DNA of 64,000 nucleotides from Eubacteriales bacterium (GTDB lineage Bacteria; Bacillota; Clostridia; Christensenellales; UBA1242): NCBI GenBank assembly GCA_018384735.1, contig JAHAXB010000032.1, positions 1 to 64,000 of the forward strand, read 5' to 3'. Shown piece by piece: positions 29,961 to 40,032 of this stretch (position 1 is its first letter; each line of letters starts with the position of its first letter). The notes under the pieces were generated by a model. It saw only the letters and a program-made list of their open reading frames with translations, ran no database searches and was not told where the DNA came from. The position numbers and the translations under genes were made by a program.

Positions 29961-31523
29961 TTAGAATCCCTCCTTCAAACTAATGGTCTTATTAAAGACT
30001 AAACCATCTTTGTGGTCAAGCACATAGTATCCTTTACGCACAAATTGGTATTTTGTTGACACATCGTTACGCTCCGCCAACCATTTTTCCACGTAGCCGC
30101 GACTTTCATGTAAGGAATCGCGGTTGATATTGTCTTCGTTCAAATCCGTACCAACCTTTAATAACGGTTCAAAAGTACGAATCGTGACTGGTACCGCGTT
30201 ATGTGCATCAATATATTGAATCACGCCTTTGGCTTTTTCGTCGGTAATTTCACATTCCAAAACATCGCCAACTTTACGTAAACATTTAATTTTGTAAGCA
30301 CCACGCAGTTGCACGACACCGCCAATCACCAAGCGCTTATATTTAGCCGGTGGATTATCGCTGTAATCATCGCCATCAATCCAAATTTCGTTTGAGAATG
30401 TAATCGGGTGTGTACCCGCCGCTTCATCGTGCGGATTGTTGGTAACTTGGAAAGTTTCGGTCTTGTCGTAATTGACAATCTTCACTTTAATTGAGTTTTC
30501 CACTGCTGCCACGCGCACGGCGTGTTGATCTAATTCGGTACGGACATAATATTCCAAAGCCGATAACGGTACAGTCATGTTGTTTTTACTAACTCCGGTT
30601 GACTCGACAAAATCCAAAATCGCTTTGGCGGGATAACCACGGCGACGCATGCCCGAAATGGTCGGCATACGTGGGTCGTCCCAACCGCTGACCAAACCTT
30701 CATCCACGAAACGTTTTAACCAGCGTTTACTCATCGCGAAACGTTCAATGTTCAAACGCGAAAATTCGTACTGTTCGGGTGGAATCTTCGGCAAGTTCGG
30801 CAACGCACCTTGGCATTGCTCCACAAACCAATGGTACAACGGGCGATGGTCTTCGTATTCCAAACTGCAAATACTGTTACTAATATGTTCAATGTAATCG
30901 CTTAAACTGTGGGCAAAGTCATACATCGGATAAATCACCCACTGGTTACCTGTACGGTAATGCGTTTGGCGCAAAATGCGGTAAATGACTGGGTCACGCA
31001 TGTTCATATTGGGTGACGCCATGTCAATCTTGGCACGCAAAACACGACTGCTATCCGGGAATTCACCCGCACGCATACGTGCAAACAAATCCAAGTTTTC
31101 TGCCACGGAACGGTTACGGTAAGGACTTTCCTTGCCCGGTACCCCGAGTTCGCCGCGCATGGCTTTAACTTCTTCCATAGAACTGTCGTCCACGTAAGCT
31201 AAACCGCGCTTAATCAAATGTACCGCGCATTGATATAATTTTTCGTAATAGTCGCTGGCAAAAACCACTTGGTCATATTTCAATCCCAACCAATCCAAGT
31301 CACGTTTCATGTTTTCCACATATTCCATACTTTCTTTGGCGGGGTTAGTATCATCAAAACGCAGGTTGACCTTACCATGGTATTTACAACGCATAGCATA
31401 AGAAATACTAAACGCTTTCGCGTGACCAATGTGCATATAGCCATTAGGCTCGGGCGGATAACGTAAAATAATATCTTGTCCGCGCTCTTTGGCTTGCACT
31501 ACACCTTCTTCGATGAAATTCAT
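29961..31523 (-). CDS. glnS: Glutaminyl-tRNA synthetase
   Basis: RYPPEPNGYMHIGHAKA (HIGH), RFDDTNP, FAMSKRWL (KMSK region), GWDDPRMPTISGMRRRGYPA. Confidence 0.95.
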   Translation of the reverse strand: MNFIEEGVVQAKERGQDIILRYPPEPNGYMHIGHAKAFSISYAMRCKYHGKVNLRFDDTNPAKESMEYVENMKRDLDWLGLKYDQVVFASDYYEKLYQCAVHLIKRGLAYVDDSSMEEVKAMRGELGVPGKESPYRNRSVAENLDLFARMRAGEFPDSSRVLRAKIDMASPNMNMRDPVIYRILRQTHYRTGNQWVIYPMYDFAHSLSDYIEHISNSICSLEYEDHRPLYHWFVEQCQGALPNLPKIPPEQYEFSRLNIERFAMSKRWLKRFVDEGLVSGWDDPRMPTISGMRRRGYPAKAILDFVESTGVSKNNMTVPLSALEYYVRTELDQHAVRVAAVENSIKVKIVNYDKTETFQVTNNPHDEAAGTHPITFSNEIWIDGDDYSDNPPAKYKRLVIGGVVQLRGAYKIKCLRKVGDVLECEITDEKAKGVIQYIDAHNAVPVTIRTFEPLLKVGTDLNEDNINRDSLHESRGYVEKWLAERNDVSTKYQFVRKGYYVLDHKDGLVFNKTISLKEGF

Positions 31524-31530
31524 AACATAA

Positions 31531-31559
31531 ATTATAGGTTGATTTTCAGGCTTTGTCTA
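31531..31559 (-). promoter_or_regulatory. glnS promoter
   Basis: Minus strand TAGACA - 17 bp - TATAAT; -10 ends 7 nt before ATG at 31523. Confidence 0.7.
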
Positions 31560-31562
31560 TTG

Positions 31563-32615
31563 CTAAATCAAATCATAGATGGCCTGCTTTAATTGTTCAA
31601 TGTTAGTTTTTTGAACCGCGGAAATCACCACCGCACCATCGGGAGCCACGAAGTCGGGCTTTTTGTCAATCTTGTTATAAACTAACAGTTGTGGGATTTT
31701 ATCCGCACCCAAGTTTTTCAAAACTTGATTAACCACCGCGATTTGTGTATCGTGTTCGGGGTTAGCACAATCCACCACATGGACCAATAAGTTGGCTTCG
31801 CGGGTTTCGTCCAAGGTGGCTTCAAAAGCGTTAATAAATTCGTGTGGTAAATGGTTAATAAAACCAACAGTATCGGTTAAAACAAAATTTTTACCGTTCA
31901 AATAAACGGCACGGGTGGTCGTATCCAAAGTTGCGAACAATTCATCTTTGGCGTAAACACCAGCTTTGGTCAACAAATTAAACAAGGTCGACTTACCACT
32001 GTTGGTGTAACCCACCAAACAAACACGGCATTGGTTGTGGCGTTGACGGCCAGCCACCACACGGGCTTTTTTCACTTCGGCCAATTTGCGTTCCAGTGCG
32101 ATAATCTCATCATGGATTAAGCGTTTGTCCAATTCCAACTTCTTTTCGCCCGGACCACGCATTCCTACGCCGTTACGCATTTTGCTCATTAAACCACCAC
32201 TGCCAATCAAGCGTGGCAAGTTATAACGTAACTGCGCCAATTCGACTTGTAATTTACCGGCCGCACTTTGGGCGCGCGCAGCAAAGATATCCAAGATAAC
32301 TTTACTACGGTCCAAGACCGGTACATTAAGTTCACTTTCCAAGTTGCGCACTTTGCTGCCGGACAATTCCACATCAAAAACCACGACATTGGCTTGGGTA
32401 GTTTCAATTAAGTTTTTAATTTCTTCAACTTTACCCTTACCTATATAATAGGTTACGTCAACGTCTTTGCGGTTTTGAATGACGCGTCCCACAGTTTCAA
32501 TGTTACAGGTTTGACACAATAAGGACAGTTCGTCCAAATCTTCCACAGAAAAAATTTGGTTGACGCCAACGCCAACCAAAATTGCTTGGTCAGGTAGAAC
32601 CTGATTATTGTGCAT
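31563..32615 (-). CDS. hflX: GTPase HflX
   Basis: GPGEKKLELDKRLI, VCLVGYTNSGKSTLFNLLT, LTDTVGFINHLPHEFINAF. Start trimmed to MHNNQ (ORF track 32696). Confidence 0.94.
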   Translation of the reverse strand: MHNNQVLPDQAILVGVGVNQIFSVEDLDELSLLCQTCNIETVGRVIQNRKDVDVTYYIGKGKVEEIKNLIETTQANVVVFDVELSGSKVRNLESELNVPVLDRSKVILDIFAARAQSAAGKLQVELAQLRYNLPRLIGSGGLMSKMRNGVGMRGPGEKKLELDKRLIHDEIIALERKLAEVKKARVVAGRQRHNQCRVCLVGYTNSGKSTLFNLLTKAGVYAKDELFATLDTTTRAVYLNGKNFVLTDTVGFINHLPHEFINAFEATLDETREANLLVHVVDCANPEHDTQIAVVNQVLKNLGADKIPQLLVYNKIDKKPDFVAPDGAVVISAVQKTNIEQLKQAIYDLI

Positions 32616-32835
32616 TGCGTTCAGCCTCCGCCTTGGCCTTCTTAGCCTTGACATCGTTCTTAGTTTCGATGCGTTTAACGCCATCATAGTAACCACATTC
32701 TGGGCATACTACATGTGGGCGGATTTTTGCCTTGCATTGCTTGCATTCGGTCAACGTCGGAGCCGTCAACTTGCTATTGTTTGAAGTACGGGTATTGCGA
32801 CGTGCCTTTGATACTTTGTGTTTTGGTACTGCCAT
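32605..32835 (-). CDS. rpmF: 50S ribosomal protein L32
   Basis: MAVPKHKVSKARRNTRTSN; CKQC and CPEC zinc ligands. Confidence 0.96.
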   Translation of the reverse strand: MAVPKHKVSKARRNTRTSNNSKLTAPTLTECKQCKAKIRPHVVCPECGYYDGVKRIETKNDVKAKKAKAEAERNAQ

Positions 32836-32843
32836 AATTGAGA

Positions 32844-32872
32844 ATTATAGCAAAAGACTCTTGATTTGTAAA
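32844..32872 (-). promoter_or_regulatory. rpmF-hflX promoter
   Basis: Minus strand TTTACA - 17 bp - TATAAT, 8 nt before ATG at 32835. Confidence 0.7.
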
Positions 32873-32889
32873 GAACTTTCATATATATT
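32861..32889 (+). promoter_or_regulatory. Promoter of the SleB-like hydrolase, overlapping the divergent rpmF promoter
   Basis: TTGATT - 17 bp - TATATT, 6 nt before ATG at 32896. Confidence 0.7.
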
Positions 32890-32895
32890 AGTCAG

Positions 32896-33834
32896 ATGGG
32901 ATTATTAGCAAAGGCTGAAGCATATTTACAACACGAAGCAGAGATGCGTATTGCCGCCGAAAAACGCGCGGCCGAAGAACAAATGGCATTGGCTGCCGCC
33001 ATTAAAGCACGTCCAAGCAAAGTCGAAATGGTTAAATCCGCGGTTAATCATGTCACAGCGGGTGTCAAAACCGCCACGACTAAATTAGCGCATTATGCTA
33101 CCGACTTCAAAGCCCAAGTTTCAACCGCCTTCAAAAAAGCGTATCAACCACGATTCCGTCAATACGCAGCGATGGTTATGGCACTGGGTTTAAGTTTACA
33201 ACCGGTGGAACCGAGAACCTTAAACACGCAACCTAAATTACAACAACGATTGAATTGGTCAGTTATCCCAACCATAGAACAAACTGTTGAACCACGCCCT
33301 GCGCAACCTAAATTCGATGCGTTTGTCGATGTTTTCACCAAGGATTTGAATAAGCCATATTTCAGCGAACAAGACCGTGACGATTTGGCGCGCTTATTAT
33401 ATGGCGAAGCGGGACCGAGTTTTGCTGATATGTCAGAAATCATGCACGTTATTTTCAACCGCGTTGACTCGCCATTATTCCACGGCAGTTTGCACGATAT
33501 TATTACCGCGAAAAACCAATTTATCGGTTACAACCCGAACCAAGTAGTTGACCCCGACATCCGTAAATATGTTGACTGGTACATTGATGTTGAATGTAAC
33601 GGTCGTCCCGGTGCGGAAGCTTGCAACCGCTATTATTTCGTTACCGGAATTAAAGGCAAATGCAATAAGTTTGAAATCAGTCCGACTGGCTCACAAGGTA
33701 AATGGGTTGCCACCAGTCATAAACATTACGACGAACCTGGGCATTATTGCCAACACGCGGTTGACCAAGCCAACCGTTACAACTACTGGACGGAAGCGCA
33801 CCATACCCAACACACCCACACGCGCTCGATGTAA
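32896..33834 (+). CDS. SleB-like cell wall hydrolase (Hydrolase_2 domain)
   Basis: DDLARLLYGEAGPSFADMSEIMHVIFNRVDS... domain after a TM-like segment. Confidence 0.8.
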   Translation: MGLLAKAEAYLQHEAEMRIAAEKRAAEEQMALAAAIKARPSKVEMVKSAVNHVTAGVKTATTKLAHYATDFKAQVSTAFKKAYQPRFRQYAAMVMALGLSLQPVEPRTLNTQPKLQQRLNWSVIPTIEQTVEPRPAQPKFDAFVDVFTKDLNKPYFSEQDRDDLARLLYGEAGPSFADMSEIMHVIFNRVDSPLFHGSLHDIITAKNQFIGYNPNQVVDPDIRKYVDWYIDVECNGRPGAEACNRYYFVTGIKGKCNKFEISPTGSQGKWVATSHKHYDEPGHYCQHAVDQANRYNYWTEAHHTQHTHTRSM

Positions 33835-33835
33835 T

Positions 33836-34633
33836 TTATTTAGTTTCGTCAACCGTAGTATCTAAATGTTCCAACGGTTCTCGTAAAACGGCTCCCGAGT
33901 GGGACAATTCTTTGGCTAATTTCATTCTTGCTTTATATTGTTCCGGTGTAATCTTGCCAGCGCGTAATAAGTAGTTACCATACAAACCTTTCGCACCAAC
34001 TTCGGCACCATTTTTGGTTCCGCCACAAAGAGCAAACGGAGTTTTTAACACAATCCATAAATCACGCCAGAAAGTTACTTTACTGGCATATTTTTCGTCG
34101 ATAGCAAAAGTATCTTCCCAACTTAATCCTTGGCGACCGTTGCTAACTTGGTCCATGCCGGTTAAACCCGGACGCACACGATAGGTAGCTAATGCAGCTT
34201 GGTCATAAAAGACCACATCTTTCAACATACGCGGACGCGGACCGACAATACTCATATCCCCTTTCAAAATATTAAACAGTTGGGGCAATTCGTCCAAACT
34301 AAGTTTACGCAAAATTTTACCAAAAGTTGTGATACGATAAACATCTGGTTTTAAATTACCATTTTCGTCTTTTTCGTTGGTCATGCTACGAAATTTGTAA
34401 ATTTTGAAAATTTTTCCATTTAACCCCGGACGATACTGAGTAAAGATGGCACGACCGCCACGGATAAAAATCTTATGTAAAATCCAAATAATTAAAAACA
34501 AAGGCGACAACAAAATGATGGCCAACAAAGACAAAACAATGTCAAAAAAGCGTTTAAAAAAAAGTTGGTACAATGTACGACGCGGTTTTTTCAACGCAGT
34601 TTTTGCTTGAACGTTTTGCTTTTGTGCTTCCAC
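33836..34633 (-). CDS. Bacterial sugar transferase (undecaprenyl-phosphate glycosyl-1-phosphate transferase family)
   Basis: KRFFDIVLSLLAIILLSPLFLI, KIYKFRSMT, LSLDELPQLFNILKGDMSIVGPRP. GTG start. Confidence 0.93.
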   Translation of the reverse strand: MEAQKQNVQAKTALKKPRRTLYQLFFKRFFDIVLSLLAIILLSPLFLIIWILHKIFIRGGRAIFTQYRPGLNGKIFKIYKFRSMTNEKDENGNLKPDVYRITTFGKILRKLSLDELPQLFNILKGDMSIVGPRPRMLKDVVFYDQAALATYRVRPGLTGMDQVSNGRQGLSWEDTFAIDEKYASKVTFWRDLWIVLKTPFALCGGTKNGAEVGAKGLYGNYLLRAGKITPEQYKARMKLAKELSHSGAVLREPLEHLDTTVDETK

Positions 34634-34678
34634 TAATTCTAGTATACTCCTGTTTTAGTTTTTGAAAATAAAATATTT

Positions 34679-35713
34679 TTATTTGTTCTTTAACAACTTT
34701 TCGCATTCGAGGGCAATCATCAATTCTTCGTTGGTTTTGATAATCAGTTTTTGACAGTTCGGTAAGAAATCAAAATGTGACATGACACGTTCAGAAACGA
34801 ATTTACGGTAGACACCAATACCACCTGTCCAAACAATAGCGTCACAACCTTTCATTTCGGCAACATAACCACCAATGTATTGAACCAAACGATGGATGAA
34901 AACATCCAAAGCGATTTTCACGCGTTCGTTAGTTTCCATAATCGGTTCTAAGTCGCGCATATCGGAAGAAATGCCCGTCATACCTTTGAGACCACAAGAT
35001 TTATTCAAATAAGTAATTGCTTCGTCAATCGTGAAATGGTGTTTTTCACAAATGATACTTAATGCCGCGGGGTCAATGTCACCCGAGCGCGTACCCATTA
35101 CTAAACCGGCAAGCGGGGTCATGCCCATGCTGGTATCAATACACTTACCGTGTTCCACCGCGCAGATGCTGGCACCGTTACCGATGTGACAAGTAATCAA
35201 CTTCAAATCCTTTAACGGACGGCCAAGTTCTTTCGCTGCTTGCTCCGCAACGTATTGGTGACTGGTACCGTGGAAACCGTATTTGCGGATACCGTACTTT
35301 TCGTAGTCTTCCATCGGGATACCGTAGAGATAAGCACCGGGTTCCATGGTACTATGGAAAGCCGTATCAAAAACCAAAATATTGGGCAAATCTGGCATTT
35401 GACTCATGCAAGCGCGCACCCCCGCCATAGCGGCTGGATTGTGTAACGGAGCCAAAAATTCGATGCGGTCCATTTCCGCCAAAACTTTATCGTCAACAAA
35501 AACACTGTGTTTGAAGTTTTCACCACCATGAACAACGCGGTGACCAATCGCTTTAATTTCGGAAAGGTCGATTTTTTGTAAGATTTCTTGAATGGCGGCC
35601 GCGTGGTCCGTCACACGTTGGATATCATCATCCACAATTTTTTCGCGCGTAGTGGTTTCTACGACTTGGTATTTGACCGAACTACTGCCACAATTTAACA
35701 CTAAAATTTTCAT
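34679..35713 (-). CDS. ackA: Acetate kinase
   Basis: MKILVLNCGSSSVKYQV, GHRVVHGGENF, VFDTAFHSTM, GFHGTSHQYV, GTRSGDIDPA. Confidence 0.96.
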   Translation of the reverse strand: MKILVLNCGSSSVKYQVVETTTREKIVDDDIQRVTDHAAAIQEILQKIDLSEIKAIGHRVVHGGENFKHSVFVDDKVLAEMDRIEFLAPLHNPAAMAGVRACMSQMPDLPNILVFDTAFHSTMEPGAYLYGIPMEDYEKYGIRKYGFHGTSHQYVAEQAAKELGRPLKDLKLITCHIGNGASICAVEHGKCIDTSMGMTPLAGLVMGTRSGDIDPAALSIICEKHHFTIDEAITYLNKSCGLKGMTGISSDMRDLEPIMETNERVKIALDVFIHRLVQYIGGYVAEMKGCDAIVWTGGIGVYRKFVSERVMSHFDFLPNCQKLIIKTNEELMIALECEKLLKNK

Positions 35714-35722
35714 ATATAATGA

Positions 35723-35752
35723 TTGTAGCATAAATTTTTTTTGTGGTATAAT
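35723..35752 (+). promoter_or_regulatory. Promoter of the TmcAL-like gene
   Basis: TTGTAG - 18 bp - TATAAT with extended TGg, 6 nt before ATG at 35759. Confidence 0.65.
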
Positions 35753-35758
35753 AAAATA

Positions 35759-37030
35759 ATGAAGATTGCCGTGATTATTGCCGAGTTCAACCCTTTACAC
35801 AAGGGACACGAGTATTTAATTGAACAAACTCGCAAAGTTACGGACTGTACCCACATCGTAGTAATTCAAACCGGCAACTTTACCCAGCGTGCGGAACCCG
35901 CGATTATTGAAAAGCATTTACGGGCGCAAAGCGCGATTATGTGTGGTATCGACGCCGTATTAGAAATGCCGACCGTTTTCGCAACCAATAATCCGGAAGT
36001 TTTCGCCAAAGCCGGCGTACAAATTGCAAACACGATTCCCCATGCCAACTATTTGGTTTTTGGCGTGGAAGATAACAACTTGCAAATTTTGAAACAAATC
36101 GCCTATGTGAAGTTAATCAAAAGTCGCGAGTTCGATAAATACTTAAAAGTGCATTTGAAAGCCGGATTATCCTATACTGCGGCACAAGCCGAAGTGATTA
36201 AAAAATTATTGCCTGAAATTCCACCCGCGGTCATAACCAAAATTCTTAGCGGGGATTATAACGTCTTGGCGATTGAATACTTGCGCGAATTGTACCGCCT
36301 GCACAGTCAAATTCAACCGGTTTCGATTGCACGTTTCAAAAAAGGCGACCAACAGGTCAACACCAGCGCGTTAGCTATCCGCGACGCTTATTACCAAACC
36401 AAACCGATTGAACATTATATTCCGGTGCAGATTTTGCCGTTCACGATGCAAGCGATTGAAAAGCACCCCGTCAAAGAAATGTTCGAGTCCACAATTTTGT
36501 ACGGCGCGTTGACCGAGTTGGATACTAAACAAACTTACGAAGCCACACCGGAAATTGGTAAATTGTTTTATGCCCACCGTCCGGTGACTTATGACCAATT
36601 AACCAGCGAAATGCCGAACCCGCACTACTCCGCAGCATATTTGAAACGGGTGGCTTTGCACGCGACCTTAGGCATTACCAAAAAGGATGTGCAATTTATT
36701 TATCAACGCAACCATTTACCCTATGTTAATTTGTTAGCGATTCGCAGCGACGCGCATGATTTGTTTAATGAATTAAGTTCAATTCGCACGACGCCGGTCG
36801 TTTTGCACGGCAATAAAAACCGCCCAAATGCGGACAAATATTATTGGCGGATGCGGGAAATTGACCATTGTGCCAACAGTTTGTACGAAATTTCTTGTCG
36901 CCAAAAGTTTTCGCAAAAACCATTATATGTGATTTTAGAACAAAAACCCCAAAAACCCATTGTCAGCGAAATGCCGACCGAAGATGATTTTGCGCACGCC
37001 GCGGAAGATTTAACCGATAATCAAGCATAA
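35759..37030 (+). CDS. tmcAL: TmcAL/YlbM-family tRNA(Met) cytidine acetate ligase
   Basis: IAEFNPLHKGHEYLI nucleotidyltransferase motif, TGNFTQRAEPAIIEKHLRA. Start trimmed to MKIAVI. Confidence 0.88.
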   Translation: MKIAVIIAEFNPLHKGHEYLIEQTRKVTDCTHIVVIQTGNFTQRAEPAIIEKHLRAQSAIMCGIDAVLEMPTVFATNNPEVFAKAGVQIANTIPHANYLVFGVEDNNLQILKQIAYVKLIKSREFDKYLKVHLKAGLSYTAAQAEVIKKLLPEIPPAVITKILSGDYNVLAIEYLRELYRLHSQIQPVSIARFKKGDQQVNTSALAIRDAYYQTKPIEHYIPVQILPFTMQAIEKHPVKEMFESTILYGALTELDTKQTYEATPEIGKLFYAHRPVTYDQLTSEMPNPHYSAAYLKRVALHATLGITKKDVQFIYQRNHLPYVNLLAIRSDAHDLFNELSSIRTTPVVLHGNKNRPNADKYYWRMREIDHCANSLYEISCRQKFSQKPLYVILEQKPQKPIVSEMPTEDDFAHAAEDLTDNQA

Positions 37031-37051
37031 TATTTATTATTTCACGATGCA

Positions 37052-38683
37052 CTATTTACTTCTACTGTGGAAGCGCGTGTGCAAAAGTTTTTGCGCCAAA
37101 GGACTTTCCGGACTGCCCAAAAACTCTTGGTACAGTTGTTGAATCGCGGGATTATCGCTGGCCTTGTGTAGACTGTTGTATTTATCCATAGATTTGATGG
37201 TCGCGGCACGTTTGCGCGCGTTACCCAAATTGTCTTGGATTAAACCGCGGTCGCTAGGCTGACCACCACCGTTCACGCAACCACCTGGGCAAGCCATAAC
37301 TTCGATGAAATCATAGTGGACTTGACCCGCTTTAATTTGTTGAATGAGCTTTTCCGCATTGGCGATACCCGAAACCACAATGCCCTTGATTGAGCGTGGC
37401 AGTTGGTCCTTGATATTACGCATGGCGGCTTCACACACACCACCCGAGGTACCGAAAATCAAACCCGCCCCCGAAGACAACGACAGTGGGTTATCAAATT
37501 CTTCGTCCGGCAGCGCAGCCAGATTAACGCCTTGTTGTTTGAAGAAACGAATGGCGGTGCGACTGGTAATCACCATATCGACATCGCGGATTGCGTCGCG
37601 CGTAATTTCGTCGCACTTGGCGATACACGGCATTAACATCACCGTATAAATTTGTTTCGGGTCAATACCCGCTTTTTTTGCGTAATAACTTTTGACAATG
37701 GCGCCGAACATTCCCATGGGCGATTTCGCGGTCGATAAATTTGGAATCAGTTCCGGATGGCATTGTTCCACATAGTTGACCCAGCCCGGACAACACGAAG
37801 TAAACTGCGGTAAGTTTTTACCACTTTGCAAGCGTTCCAACAGTTCGTGTCCCTCCTGCATAATGGTTAAGTCCGCCGCAAAGTCCAAATCGAAAACTCG
37901 GTCAAAACCGACCCGTCGCAAAGCCGCCACCATCTTACCTTGCACGTTGGTGCCACTGGGCAAACCAAAACCTTCGCCCAAAGTCACACGCACACTGGGT
38001 GCGGTAGCCACCACACAATGAATATTCGGGTCAGCCAATTTCTCCATCAACAACGGCAGGTTGCTGTTTTCTACCAAAGCACCGGTCGGACAATGCGCGA
38101 CACACTGCCCACAAGCAATACATTTAGTGGTATCCAAACTTTCCCCGAACGCGCAACCAATTTCGCCATCAAACCCGCGTCCCAAAGTACCCAAGACACC
38201 CAATCCTTGGACGTCGCAACAAACTTTCACGCAACGACCGCAACGAATACATTTAGCATTATCGCGGACGATGTGTTTTTGGTTTTTATCAATGGGTGGC
38301 AAAGGACGACTGGGGGCAAAGGTGTTTTTATCCGCGCCGTACTGCGTAGCGAAACGCTTCAAACGGCAATCATCAACCCGGGCGCAACTGGTACATTCCA
38401 GGCGGTGGTCGGACAACAATAATTCCAGCACGGTTTTACGCGCGGCGGTAACTTCGGCATCATTCGTAATAATTTGCATACCGTCCGCAATCGGCGTATT
38501 GCAAGCGGTGACCAAACCACGACGCCCCACCACTTTCACCACACACACCCGACACGAAGCAATCGCGCCCAAACTTTTTTCGTAACACAAAGTCGGAATT
38601 TCAATCCCGATGGACGCGCACGCCGTCAGAATCGTTTGCGGTTGCTTAAATTCATAAACATGATGATTGATGGTAACTTGCAT
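37052..38683 (-). CDS. hydA: [FeFe]-hydrogenase catalytic subunit HydA
   Basis: H-cluster motifs FTSCCPGW, MPCIAKCDE, MACPGGCVNGGGQP; N-terminal 2Fe-2S and 4Fe-4S motifs. Start trimmed to MQVTIN. Confidence 0.96.
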   Translation of the reverse strand: MQVTINHHVYEFKQPQTILTACASIGIEIPTLCYEKSLGAIASCRVCVVKVVGRRGLVTACNTPIADGMQIITNDAEVTAARKTVLELLLSDHRLECTSCARVDDCRLKRFATQYGADKNTFAPSRPLPPIDKNQKHIVRDNAKCIRCGRCVKVCCDVQGLGVLGTLGRGFDGEIGCAFGESLDTTKCIACGQCVAHCPTGALVENSNLPLLMEKLADPNIHCVVATAPSVRVTLGEGFGLPSGTNVQGKMVAALRRVGFDRVFDLDFAADLTIMQEGHELLERLQSGKNLPQFTSCCPGWVNYVEQCHPELIPNLSTAKSPMGMFGAIVKSYYAKKAGIDPKQIYTVMLMPCIAKCDEITRDAIRDVDMVITSRTAIRFFKQQGVNLAALPDEEFDNPLSLSSGAGLIFGTSGGVCEAAMRNIKDQLPRSIKGIVVSGIANAEKLIQQIKAGQVHYDFIEVMACPGGCVNGGGQPSDRGLIQDNLGNARKRAATIKSMDKYNSLHKASDNPAIQQLYQEFLGSPESPLAQKLLHTRFHSRSK

Positions 38684-40032
38684 TAGTGGTTCCCTCCTGT
38701 AATCGCATGCACCGGACAGTTCTTCGCGCACAGTCCGCACTTAACGCAGACCGCGGGGTCAATTTGGTGACGCTGTTTCAGTTCGCCATGGATAGCGCCG
38801 ACCGGACACTTCTTCGCACACAAACCACAACCCACACACTTGTCGGTAATGTGGTAACCATGGAAGCAAGCTCCGGCGGGACAAATCCCTTGCAAATGCG
38901 CTTGAAATTCATCTTGGAAATGATTTAACGCAGATAAAATCGGGTTCGGGCTGCTTTGTCCTAAACCGCACAAACTGGTCGCCATGATTTGTTCGCCCAA
39001 AGTGCGCAGTTGAATTAAGTCCGCGGGCGTACCTTGTCCTTTGGTCAGGCGTTCCAAAATGGCTTGCATTTTCTTGGTACCAATCCGGCACGGTGTACAT
39101 TTACCACAACTTTCACTGGCGGAAAATTGCACAAAGAATTTGGCGAAGTCCACCATGCAGGTTGTTTCATCCAAAACAATCAAACCACCTGAGCCTAAGA
39201 TTGCACCGACCTGTTTCAAACTGTCATAATCCAACGGCGTATCAAACAAATGAGCCGGCACGCAACCACCACTGGGACCACCAATTTGGACGGCTTTAAT
39301 CACATGCCCCGGCTTAGCGCCACCACAATAGTTTTCCACTAAATCGCGGATTGTGGTGCCAATCGGTACTTCCACCAAGCCACATTTTTGTACTGCGCCG
39401 GACACCGCAAAGATTTTGGTGTTCGGGAAATTAGCGGGTCCGTGCAAAATAATGTTCGGAATATTGGCTAAGGTTTCCACGTTGTTAATCATGGTTGGTT
39501 TTCCGTACAAGCCGGACTCGGTTGGATAAGGTGGACGCGGATGTGGTTCGCCACGCTTGCCCATCACGCTATTCATCAAAGCGGTTTCTTCGCCACAAAC
39601 ATAAGCACCCGCCCCTAAGCGAATATCAATGTCAAAATTTTTACCCAGAATGCCATTGGCACGGGCTTGGGTAATTGCCGTTTGTAAAGCGGTAACCGCA
39701 TCCGGATATTCCGCGCGCACATAGATGACACCCTGATGCGCACCGACCGCATACCCCGCAATGCACATAGCTTCCAAAATCGTGTGTGGGTATTGTTCCA
39801 TAATGGCACGGTCCATAAATGCGCCGGGGTCGCCTTCGTCACCATTACAAACTACAAACTTTTGGTTGCCTGTGACCGCCGCCATCAAGCGCCATTTCTT
39901 ACCGGTCGGGAAACCCGCACCACCTCGTCCCCGCAGTCCGCTTTGTTCCACCATGGTAATTACCGCATCCGGCGTAATCTTTTCCGTTTGGATTTTTTGC
40001 CATGCTTCATATTTTCCGTTACCGAAGTTCAC
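38683..40032 (-). CDS. hydB: NADH-dependent hydrogenase flavoprotein subunit HydB (NuoF-like)
   Basis: GLRGRGGAGFPTGKKW, VCGEETALMNSVMGKRGEPHPRPPYP, ESCGKCTPCRIG, two C-terminal 4Fe-4S motifs. Confidence 0.95.
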   Translation of the reverse strand: MNFGNGKYEAWQKIQTEKITPDAVITMVEQSGLRGRGGAGFPTGKKWRLMAAVTGNQKFVVCNGDEGDPGAFMDRAIMEQYPHTILEAMCIAGYAVGAHQGVIYVRAEYPDAVTALQTAITQARANGILGKNFDIDIRLGAGAYVCGEETALMNSVMGKRGEPHPRPPYPTESGLYGKPTMINNVETLANIPNIILHGPANFPNTKIFAVSGAVQKCGLVEVPIGTTIRDLVENYCGGAKPGHVIKAVQIGGPSGGCVPAHLFDTPLDYDSLKQVGAILGSGGLIVLDETTCMVDFAKFFVQFSASESCGKCTPCRIGTKKMQAILERLTKGQGTPADLIQLRTLGEQIMATSLCGLGQSSPNPILSALNHFQDEFQAHLQGICPAGACFHGYHITDKCVGCGLCAKKCPVGAIHGELKQRHQIDPAVCVKCGLCAKNCPVHAITGGNH

